From Clostridia bacterium (GTDB lineage Bacteria > Bacillota > Clostridia > Lachnospirales > Lachnospiraceae): DNA of 37,800 nucleotides. A program made the position numbers and the translations under genes. Shown piece after piece: positions 7,665 through 14,403 of the stretch (positions are counted from its first letter, which is position 1; every line of letters starts with the position of its first letter). The stretch is taken from NCBI GenBank assembly GCA_910575245.1, contig CAJTEN010000040.1, forward strand, positions 1 to 37,800, in the 5' to 3' direction. The notes under the pieces are model-generated. The model saw only the letters and a list, made by a program, of their open reading frames with translations. It did no database searches and was not told the DNA's origin.

Positions 7665-8189
7665 ATGGTTAAGGGGGGGGGTGGTGTCATTGGGACATTA
7701 GCTGTATTTGATGTATCGGAATCTGGCAGACAGATTGGAGAAAAGCTGTTTACATTTCTTGACCCAAAGCAACGGCGGGAACTGGAAAGGTATGTCAATG
7801 AGCAGGGAAACCGTAACAGCCCATGTATTCATACAGAGAGCCAGATACAGGAATCAGAAAGCTCTCTGACGGAGATATGGGAAGGGGAACTGCATTTCTG
7901 CCTGGAGCAGCGCATAGTGGAAGTATGCAGCCAGGAGATCATGCTGACCGCAAAGGAGTTTGAACTTCTCGCCCTGCTGATCCGCAATCCGGGGCGGGTA
8001 TTTACATTTGAAATGATTATGGATTTGGTTTGGAATGAGGAAGATTCTTTTTATTCCCGGAAAGTCATTATCAACCATGCCAGCAACCTGCGGAAGAAAT
8101 TGAGAATTTCTGATGCAGTGCCGGATTATATAAAAAGCATACGCGGCGTAGGCTACAAATTTGATAGTGATTGCCGTGGGACAACATAG
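7665..8189 (+). CDS. Orphan winged-helix (OmpR/PhoB-type) DNA-binding protein behind a G9 tract
   Basis: The C-terminal ~100 residues form an OmpR/PhoB winged helix: LTAKEFELLALLIRNPGRVF, then the recognition helix region SRKVIINHASNLRKKL and the wing IRGVGYKF. No receiver domain is present; the ~60-residue N-terminus (VFDVSESGRQIGEKLFTFL) is not a recognisable CheY fold. The ATG at 7665 precedes nine consecutive G residues (7673-7681), so slippage there would change the frame. GTG codons at 7681 or 7684 could use the G-rich tract as ribosome binding site; only 7686 onward (GTC) is in the ORF frame. Real regulator or remnant of a response regulator: undecided. Confidence 0.6.
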   Translation: MVKGGGGVIGTLAVFDVSESGRQIGEKLFTFLDPKQRRELERYVNEQGNRNSPCIHTESQIQESESSLTEIWEGELHFCLEQRIVEVCSQEIMLTAKEFELLALLIRNPGRVFTFEMIMDLVWNEEDSFYSRKVIINHASNLRKKLRISDAVPDYIKSIRGVGYKFDSDCRGTT

Positions 8190-8203
8190 ACAGACGGTTA
8201 TGG

Positions 8204-8237
8204 GTGTGTATCTGTGATTTCAGGTACACACTTTTTT
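8204..8237 (+). terminator. Intrinsic terminator after the winged-helix gene
   Basis: GTGTGTA pairs with TACACAC (8225-8231), followed by six T residues. Confidence 0.8.
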
Positions 8238-8459
8238 CTGCTTTAATGTGTCGGGATATGGGAGAATTTGCGGCCATAATGATTGTAGCGAGGCTGTACC
8301 GAGGCAAAGGCTTGGTGTTCCTTCTGTATAATATCGCCCAATAAGATAGGAGGCTGTTAACAGGCACGGTTATCGTTCCTCCTGGTTTGGGAGGATATAG
8401 GGATGCTGTCGAAGGGTTCCAGGAGGCGGAAGCGCTGTCCTGTATGTGATGTTTTATTT

Positions 8460-8495
8460 GCCGTAGTCCATATATTGTGGATTACGGCATTTTTT
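8460..8495 (+). terminator. Second intrinsic terminator in the 8.2-8.7 kb gap
   Basis: GCCGTA pairs with TACGGC (8483-8488), with added CC/GG pairing inside, followed by T6. The 8190-8698 gap otherwise holds no convincing gene. Confidence 0.7.
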
Positions 8496-8558
8496 GTTTC
8501 GACAGAAAAAGATATTTTCCAACAGTGTCCGTCTGTTTTTCTGAAATATGGCTGTATA

Positions 8559-8591
8559 GGTGTACCTGCTATTTTGGGGGTACGCCTTTTT
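8559..8591 (+). terminator. Third terminator-like hairpin before the sigma gene
   Basis: GGTGTACC pairs (one G-U) with GGTACGCC (8579-8586), followed by five T residues. With the previous two, three terminators stand in tandem on one strand, suggesting a leader with premature termination or successive mobile-element ends. Confidence 0.6.
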
Positions 8592-8649
8592 ATATTATTC
8601 TGCGGTACCGGTAAGGGCAATGCCCCAGGGTGCCGCTCCCCACCCTCTG

Positions 8650-8684
8650 ATTTCGATTTTGCCAGTCAACTAAAAAATCGAAAT
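8650..8684 (+). promoter_or_regulatory. Hairpin directly before the sigma gene ribosome binding site
   Basis: ATTTCGATTTT (8650-8660) pairs perfectly with AAAATCGAAAT (8674-8684). The stem ends one base before GGAGG (8686-8690). Such a stem could modulate translation starting at GTG 8699. Confidence 0.5.
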
Positions 8685-8698
8685 TGGAGGAATTACCC

Positions 8699-9121
8699 GT
8701 GAAAAAAATCAATCTGCGGGATTACTACCCGTTTTATTCAAAAGATACAGTTGTTGAGGTACTGGAGGAAGTTGCCGATTTGCTTCAGGAATATAAACTG
8801 TCAGAGGCTGCCTATTTCCTACGTACATATCGACACAAAGCATATTTTTCCTTGGATTATGATGTGAACGTTGAGCGTGATGTTCTAATGGCTGCGTTGT
8901 CGCCTCTTGATATTTTGGAACAGAAAGAAGAAAATATCCGGCTGTATCGGGCGCTTGCTTCTTTGCCAGAGAAACAGAAAAACCGGATTTATGCACATTA
9001 TTTTCTTGGCATGAGTAAAGCGGATATTGCAAAAGCTGAAGGCACTCATAAAAGCCGGATTAGCCGTTCTATCAAAGCCGGATTGCACAGCTTGGAAAAA
9101 ATTTTGAAAAGAATTTCCTGA
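8699..9121 (+). CDS. Tn916-like sigma-70-family regulatory protein
   Basis: 140 residues. The N-terminus INLRDYYPFYSKDTVVEV and the RTYRHKAYFSLD segment are typical of the small sigma-like proteins of Tn916-type conjugative elements. The C-terminal part has a sigma region 4-like helix-turn-helix (GMSKADIAKAEGTHKSRISRSI) preceded by LPEKQKNRIYAHYF. The start is GTG 8699 with GGAGG 8 bases upstream; the TTG frame start at 8684 overlaps that site. A truncated relative lies on the other strand at 33652-34053. No conjugation genes are near, so it is probably a left-over of an integrative element, though the gene itself looks complete. Confidence 0.8.
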   Translation: MKKINLRDYYPFYSKDTVVEVLEEVADLLQEYKLSEAAYFLRTYRHKAYFSLDYDVNVERDVLMAALSPLDILEQKEENIRLYRALASLPEKQKNRIYAHYFLGMSKADIAKAEGTHKSRISRSIKAGLHSLEKILKRIS

Positions 9122-9418
9122 TAGACGGCAACTTTAACCTCAAAAATGAAATGAATAATAGAGGGACATATTATCAGGCAGGACAAGCCATAAGGGTGCG
9201 GAGGGAACGCAAAGAACCCGGAGCACTCAAACAGTATTTTAAATTATCTGCCGTACCCTCTACGGCTCCTTGACAACCGAATACACGCTGTTACAGGTAC
9301 TTCATTCTGTGATTCGAGCGGCAGATGGGGCGGCGCGGTGACAGATGGCCTAAGGAGGTGATGGATTCAGGCTGTCCGAGCGATTAACGCAACCCACGAA
9401 ACCGGCTGTGGCAGGCCG

Positions 9419-9676
9419 GACGCGGCGACTGCCAATGTGGACCCTGAGAACAAGGACCGGCTGCAGAAGGCAATTGAGGAACTGACCAGGGATAAGACCA
9501 TTATCATGATCGCCCACAGGCTGAAAACGGCGCGGAATGCTGACCAGATACTCGTGGTGGATGACGGCCGTATTGTCCAGCAGGGTAAACATGAAGATTT
9601 AATTGGGCAGGAAGGCATCTATGCGGATTTCGTACTTGGAAGGAAGGAGGCTATCGGCTGGAAACTGAATGCATAG
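9419..9676 (+). pseudogene. C-terminal fragment of an ABC exporter ATPase
   Basis: Starts abruptly at DAATANVDPEN, matching the D-loop that follows Walker B (normally DEATANVD). It then carries the H-switch IIMIAHRLKTARNADQI and the usual tail DDGRIVQQGKHEDL. Walker A, the signature motif and the whole membrane domain are missing. The DNA before 9419 does not read as an ABC protein, so a deletion or insertion junction lies there. It sits 80 bases before an AraC gene; AraC plus ABC exporter pairs are a common iron-linked arrangement in this group. Confidence 0.8.
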
Positions 9677-9759
9677 GATTTGAACGTATGTTTTGATAAA
9701 ACTGTGCAGGGTGCAGGCAGGATAAGGGGCTGCATGGCGGCTCCTATAAAAAGAGGTGT

Positions 9760-11064
9760 ATGATGGATTACAGAGAAAAGGATGAAAGGAATATCTGCTG
9801 CACCCTGTGCAGTGAATCAGACAAATCCCCGGAATATGAGCCTAAGATACATAGCTTCCGAAACGGCAGGGGCGATGCAGAGGTTGATTCCTACAAGGTG
9901 TTTCCGGGAATTGAGCTGAATATTTACTCTGTGCATATGGACAGTTTCTTCTTCGGGGCAGAGGAAGAGGGGAATTTTATGGAAATACACCACTGCCGTG
10001 AAGGGAGGATGGAGCAGTGGAGGGAGGATGGGAGTGCCTATATTATGCCAGGCGACCTGTCCGTTACGGTAAAAAGACAGCGTTCCAGTGAATACAGTTT
10101 CCCCCTCTGCCATTACCACGGCATTTCCATATGCATTGATACCGATGCCGCACCGGAGTGTCTTTCCTGCTTTTTGGAGGATGTAAATGTCCGTCCCAGG
10201 GAGCTGGCCAGGCGGCTGTGCGGGAAAGAAAACTGCTTTATTATCCGTTCCCAGGCATATATCGAGCATATCTTTTCTGAGCTGTATTCGGTGCCGGAAG
10301 AATGCAAAAAAGGCTATTTCAAAACAAAGGTTTTGGAACTGCTTTTCGTGCTTGGGAGCGTCAGCCCGGAAAAGAACAGCGCACCCGCCCTTTCGCTGTC
10401 AAAATTGCAGGCAGACCTTGCCAAGGAAGGCGCCGTATGGCTTGCGGAGAATTTAGACAGGCAGGTATCTGTGTCTGAGCTTTCCGGTAGGTTCCATGTA
10501 TCGCAGACCCATCTTCAGAACGCATTCAAAGGCGTGTATGGCGTTCCCGTGAGTTCCTATACCCGGATTTTGAAAATGCAGTCTGCCGCCCTGCGGCTGA
10601 TCCATACGGACGCCGCCATATTGGAGATAGCCTCCGAATTTGGGTACAGCAATGCGGGGAAATTTGCTTCTGCATTCCAGAAGATCATGGGGGAGACTCC
10701 GGGCGAATACCGGAAAAATAACGGTAGTTTATTGGAGCGGGACCGGAAACACGCAGGCAATGGCGGAGGCGGTTCTGGAAGGCGCGAAGGCAGGCGGGGA
10801 CGGAGGCGGATCTGCTTACAGCTTCAGAGTTTGACGCTTCCAAAATGGATTCCTATGACGCAGTTGCCTTCGACTGCCCGGCTATGGGCGCGGAGGTATT
10901 GGAAGAAGGCGAATTCCAGCCGATCTTCGATTCCGTGGAAGGGAAGCTCGGAGGGAAAAAGACCGGGCTGTTCGGCTCTTATGGATGGGGCGACGGGGAA
11001 TGGATGCGTAACTGGGAGGAGACCTGCAGGACGGCGGGCGCAGTGCTTGTGTGTGACAGCGTGA
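9760..11064 (+). pseudogene. AraC regulator (PchR-like) fused out of frame into flavodoxin DNA
   Basis: The first ~325 residues are a paralogue of the regulator at 5342. They share the MEIHHCREGR stretch and an identical IEHIFSELYSVPE-type block, and end in a complete AraC helix-turn-helix region up to TPGEYRK. There the normal stop is missing: the frame runs another ~105 residues through a flavodoxin gene in the wrong frame, giving a low-complexity Arg-rich tail. A deletion removed the regulator stop, the spacer and the flavodoxin start codon. The DNA-binding part is whole and might still work. GAGGTG precedes the tandem ATGs at 9760-9763. Confidence 0.8.
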
Positions 11065-11132
11065 CCTGCAATGAGGCACCGGATGAAGATGCGCTGGATG
11101 ACTGCAGGGCGCTCGGAAAGGCGCTGGCATAA
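10712..11132 (+). pseudogene. Flavodoxin, start codon lost and frameshifted
   Basis: GKITVVYWSGTGNTQAMAEAV (frame from 10712) is the FMN phosphate-binding loop of a short-chain flavodoxin. After about 28 codons the frame must shift by one base (near 10799-10806, in GGCGGGG) to continue as TEADLLTASEFDASKMDSYDA. It then runs through the GSYGWGDGEWM loop to the stop at 11132. Flavodoxins carry electrons on FMN and often replace ferredoxin under iron shortage. The start codon is gone because the preceding AraC frame runs straight in. Both defects make a working product unlikely. Confidence 0.85.
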
Positions 11133-11187
11133 TTCATGACAATAGATTGCAGGTGCAATCTATTGTTTCAGGAAAGGACTATGGAAG

Positions 11188-12273
11188 ATGAAAAAATTGA
11201 AATCGAAACTGTTGACACTTGGGTTTGTGGGTATCCTGGCATTGTCATCCGCACTGGCAGGATGCGGCCAGAACCCACAGGATAAGAATCCACAGCAGGA
11301 TTCGTCAGGCGTTGTTGGCAGTAAAGAAAAAATCAGCAGGAAACAGCAGTTGAAATCGGCAGCAGGGATGATTTTGCAAAAATATATGATGACCTCTCAG
11401 CGTCATACATACTTACGGCGGACATTGACTTTGACGGTGAAACCGTGAATCCGGTTGGAATCTTTGAGCCGAAGTCAGATGCGGAGGAAGATGCGGAAAC
11501 GCCCAACACGGCGCTTGCCTTTACTGGCACTTTTGACGGGAACGGGCATACCCTTTCAAACATAAAGATTGATGCGGCGGATAAAGACGGCGTAGGTCTG
11601 TTCGGCTGTATGACAGGGGACGGCTCATGGGTGAAAAACCTGAAAGTGGAAAATATAAGCGTAAAGGGCGGGAATTATACCGGCGGAGTAGTCGGCTTTG
11701 CAGATTTCGGCTCTTATGTAGAGGGGATTACCCTCAGCGGTAAAAATACGGTAGAAGGCAGATTTCTGATCGGGGGGGGGATTGCCGGGGTATCCCATGC
11801 GGATATCGTGGACTGTGAGGCAGTGGCAGACATTACGCTCACATATGCCAATATGCAGGGGGCGGGCATCATCGTTGGCGGTCAGGAAGACGGCAATCTT
11901 GAAAACTGTACTGCAGGCGGAAGCATTACCGCCCCAGACGGCCGCTACAGCATTGGCGGACTGGCCGGCTGTTTTCATTGCAGTGAATATGCAAAAAACT
12001 GCAAAGCGGAAAATATAAAGATTGTGACGGGCGATAACTGCTGGCTGCTCGGCGGCCTTGCAGGACACTCCGGAACCCGCAAAGTCAGATATAAAATCCT
12101 GCACAGTTTCAGAATTTACCGTTTCAGGAGGTAAATATGTGGGAGCTGCTGTCGGGTATTCCTATGGCACAACATCCGTAGACGGCGTTAATGGACAGAT
12201 GACATGGGACGGCTCGGAAAGCAAAGAGCAGGTTGGCGCTGACGAAAGCGTGAAACTGGAGGAACTGAAATAA
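11188..12273 (+). pseudogene. GLUG-type repeat lipoprotein with two frameshifts
   Basis: The N-terminus is a lipoprotein signal peptide (basic start, hydrophobic core, lipobox LAGC), with a good ribosome binding site (GGAAAGG). A one-base loss near the A-run at 11327-11332 shifts the frame, after which the text continues sensibly (IGSRDDFAKIYDDL, SYILTADIDFDG). The body holds repeated Gly-rich units (GGVVGFAD, GGGIAGVS, GGLAGCF, GGLAGHS, GAAVGYS) like GLUG-motif surface proteins, which form a beta-helix. A second shift near 12065 (one extra base) restores the first frame to the stop at 12273. Probably a surface-exposed lipoprotein before decay; function unknown. Confidence 0.75.
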
Positions 12274-12322
12274 AAGAGCTGGTCTGCGGCATTTGCAGAA
12301 ACAGCAGGCAAGAGGTGGCATC

Positions 12323-12612
12323 GTGCGCATACTGGTTCTTGAACTGAAGGATCAGGACTCGCCCATCTTTGATAAGATCATGGAAGTGGTGAAATGCTGT
12401 CCTGATATTGAATACATGAAGATAAAGGATGAGCCGGTGCTGTCACTGCCGGGACTGGAAATCTATGCAAAGACCGGGAAATATACGGGAGCCGGCACTT
12501 TCACGATTGTGGAGGAGGCAGACGGCGAAGGCGCATCCAGGTGGGGCTGCTGAAATCCTACCAGGAAAAAAGAGACGGATGGATTTCGCTGGATTATGGC
12601 AAAAGAGTATAA
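12323..12612 (+). pseudogene. Chimeric fragment: regulator-like N-terminus joined to an SH3-like tail
   Basis: From GTG 12323 (AGAGGTGG upstream) the first ~50 codons, with KIKDEPVLSLPGLEIY, resemble the segment before the winged helix in some clostridial regulators. The text then turns into TFTIVEEADGEG, WG and, after a one-base gap near 12536, LLKSYQEKRDGWISLDYG, which looks like a bacterial SH3 domain end. The frame with no correction stops at 12553. A junction of two gene remnants is the simplest reading; both family calls rest on short motifs. Confidence 0.45.
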
Positions 12613-12634
12613 CTGAATATCGGAAGACAGAAAA

Positions 12635-12675
12635 ACAAGCCCGTGGCATTTGAAACGATGCTGCGGGTTTGTTTT
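12635..12675 (+). terminator. Intrinsic terminator between convergent units
   Basis: ACAAGCCCG pairs with CGGGTTTGT (12664-12672), followed by TTT. It ends the plus-strand pseudogene block just before the convergent gene at 12689. Confidence 0.65.
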
Positions 12676-12688
12676 GCGTTCTGCGGTT

Positions 12689-12991
12689 TCAATCTGTTTT
12701 CTTTGGCGCGGCTGGCAGGTGCAGCGGCTTTGCCATCAGCTCCACGCAGTCCGAAAAGCCGAGCTGATAGGCAAGGGCGCCGTACCGTGCGCCGAGTGCG
12801 TTCTGTTCGCAGGAGTGCAGGTCAATCAGTGACCGTGCTTCCTGCGGCAGCTCCATGGCCTCCAGCCTGTCTAAATATTCCCCTGACTTCCGGGTAATTT
12901 CCTGGTATTCCTCATCCTTTTCCAGAATGCGGTCCAGTACGCCGTTTACCCGCATATCCATCAGCAGGTACAGTACAGAATCCTTATCCAT
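12689..12991 (-). CDS. Small helical protein of unknown function (DUF6809-like)
   Basis: 100 residues, predicted mostly helical, with a heptad-like acidic region (VLDRILEKDEEYQEITRK) and a C-terminal ARYGALAYQLGFSDCVELM. The overall look is that of the small DUF6809-type proteins common in Lachnospiraceae; the family name is from memory and not verified. Start ATG at 12991 with a strong AAAGGAGGG upstream. It is transcribed against the flanking units and appears intact. Confidence 0.6.
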   Translation of the reverse strand: MDKDSVLYLLMDMRVNGVLDRILEKDEEYQEITRKSGEYLDRLEAMELPQEARSLIDLHSCEQNALGARYGALAYQLGFSDCVELMAKPLHLPAAPKKTD

Positions 12992-13159
12992 AGCAGAATC
13001 CCTCCTTTCCTCAGTGGTGCATATTAACTCTGAATCCGCAGGTTATCAACTCAATTTTCATGTTGAGGAGGCAGTTTCTCTATAAGCAGCGTCTTGTGAT
13101 AAAATTGTGATAAGGCTGTGGCCGGAGTCTGAAAATTCTGCAAATGATTTTCTATTCTA

Positions 13160-13189
13160 TTGACAAAAGCAAGGCATAAGAGTTATACT
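13160..13189 (+). promoter_or_regulatory. Strong sigma-A promoter of the metal operon
   Basis: TTGACA (13160-13165), 18-base spacer, TATACT (13184-13189). Transcription would start near 13196, just before the first palindrome. Confidence 0.8.
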
Positions 13190-13198
13190 TAAAATCGA

Positions 13199-13260
13199 GT
13201 TAGCGGCTACTAACGCAAAACAGCCGCATTTTTTAGAGATATGAGTTAGTTTTTGCTAAC
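13199..13260. promoter_or_regulatory. Paired GTTAG-N6-CTAAC operators
   Basis: Two 16-bp palindromes of identical build: 13199-13214 and 13245-13260, each GTTAG, six bases, CTAAC, starting 46 bp apart. They resemble DtxR/IdeR-type iron boxes (TTAG...CTAA), and a DtxR-family gene is third in the operon behind them. They lie downstream of the promoter, so bound repressor would block elongation. Confidence 0.65.
13203..13234 (+). terminator. Terminator overlapping the first operator
   Basis: GCGGCT (13203-13208, inside the first palindrome) pairs with AGCCGC (13222-13227), followed by six T residues. A transcript begun at ~13196 would end after about 40 bases unless read-through occurs. Confidence 0.6.
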
Positions 13261-13289
13261 TGTGATTAGGAGAGCGAGGAGGACATCTT

Positions 13290-13547
13290 ATGGTGAAGAT
13301 AACAGTGGGAATAGAAGGAATGGCCTGCGGTATGTGCGAGGCGCATATCAACGAGGCTGTAAGGAATGCCTTTCAGGTGGAGAAAGTGACTAGCTCGCAT
13401 ACAAAGAAGCAGACGGTCATCCTCGCGGAAACGGACATCCCGGAGCAGGAACTGAAAAGCGTGGTGGCAAAGGCGGGATATGATGCCGTATCGGTAAGCA
13501 GTGTGCCGTATGAGAAGAAAGGGCTGTTCAGAGTCTTTGGGAGGTGA
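13290..13547 (+). CDS. Heavy-metal-associated (HMA) domain protein
   Basis: 85 residues forming one ferredoxin-like HMA domain with the metal loop GMACGMC near the N-terminus, plus a short basic tail (KKGLFRVFGR). HMA proteins bind soft metals such as Cu(I) or Zn(II) through the two cysteines and ferry them to transporters. The ATG is preceded by AGGAGG with good spacing. It is the first gene of the operon and lies 4 bases before the ZIP gene, which suggests joint metal handling. Which metal is not visible. Confidence 0.85.
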   Translation: MVKITVGIEGMACGMCEAHINEAVRNAFQVEKVTSSHTKKQTVILAETDIPEQELKSVVAKAGYDAVSVSSVPYEKKGLFRVFGR

Positions 13548-13551
13548 TGCC

Positions 13552-13977
13552 ATGAAGACGGAGGTGTTTCAGGGCATCCTGATCCCGTTCCTTGGGACAA
13601 CGCTCGGCTCTGTCTGCGTGCTGTTCATGAAAAACAGGCTGAACCAAATGGTTCAGAGGGCACTGACGGGCTTTGCGGCGGGCGTTATGGTGGCGGCATC
13701 CATCTGGAGCCTGCGGGCAAAAGGTGTCAGCAAAGGGAAGGCATTCTTTTATGGTACGCTTTCCGGAGCGGTGGAGCCGGTGGGTGCGGCACTGACTATA
13801 CTTGCAGCTGGGTTTGTGATCCCGCTCTTGCCGTACCTTTTGGGTTTTGCGGCCGGGGCCATGGTCTATGTGGTAGTGGAGGAACTGATCCCGGAGGGAA
13901 AGCATTCCAATGTGGGAACCGTCCTGTTTGCGGTAGGGTTTACGGTTATGATGGCGTTGGATGTGGCGTTGGGATAA
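13552..13977 (+). pseudogene. ZIP-family metal transporter with large in-frame internal deletion
   Basis: 141 residues instead of about 255-265. The first helices (GILIPFLGTTLGSVCVLFMK; FAAGVMVAASIWSL) and the last helices (SGAVEPVGAALTILAAG; FAAGAMVYVVVEELIPE; MMALDVALG) match clostridial ZIP/GufA-type transporters well. SIWSL is joined directly to RAKGVSKGKAF. The missing ~110 residues carry the middle helices with the metal-binding HNxPEG and N-FPEG motifs. The reading frame survives, but ion transport is not expected. Start ATG 13552 with GGGAGG upstream; the longer frame start at 13501 overlaps the HMA gene and is rejected. Confidence 0.75.
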
Positions 13978-14017
13978 TGAAATGGAAGGAAGCAGATAAG
14001 ACGGAAGGAGTGCGGAT

Positions 14018-14396
14018 TTGAAACAGAAAAAATCGGTAGAGGATTACCTTAAAACAATATATACACTTTCCAAAAGGAAAGCAGTGCATGGCTCGGATAT
14101 TGCGGGGGAGTTTGGCGTGTCCCGCCCCACGGTTTCCGTGGCGTTGAAAGATTTGGCGGAGGAAGGATATATTTTTGTGGATGATACACACGAAGTCCAT
14201 CTGACGGAAAAGGGGAAGCGGATTGCCGAGGATACTTACGAGCGGCACAGCACATTCTGCCGGCTCCTGACAAGGCTTGGGGTGGATGAGAAAACTGCGG
14301 CGGTGGATGCCTGCGAGATGGAACACGTGTAAGTTCCAAAAGCTATGAGGCATTGAAAGCATTGGCTGGAAAAGAAAAAGGAGAAAGTGCGGGGTA
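14018..14396 (+). pseudogene. DtxR/MntR-family metal-dependent repressor, frameshifted near its C-terminus
   Basis: A winged helix-turn-helix (SVEDYLKTIYTLSK; GSDIAGEFGVSRPTVSVALKDLAEEGYI) is followed by the dimerisation helices. The metal residues C-x-x-E-H (ACEMEHV) match DtxR Cys102, Glu105 and His106. The current frame stops at 14332, straight after this motif (104 residues). In the next frame the text continues as SSKSYEALKALAGKEKGE to a stop at 14396, the normal short-form length, so one base seems to be missing near 14330. The truncated protein retains the DNA-binding and primary metal residues. Start: TTG at 14018 after AAGGAG. Expected to bind the operators at 13199-13260. Confidence 0.75.
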
Positions 14397-14403
14397 AGGC
14401 ATT

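Noticed and set aside
8403..8702. 99-codon frame before the sigma gene
   Set aside because: It runs through two terminator hairpins and has no ribosome binding site or family resemblance.
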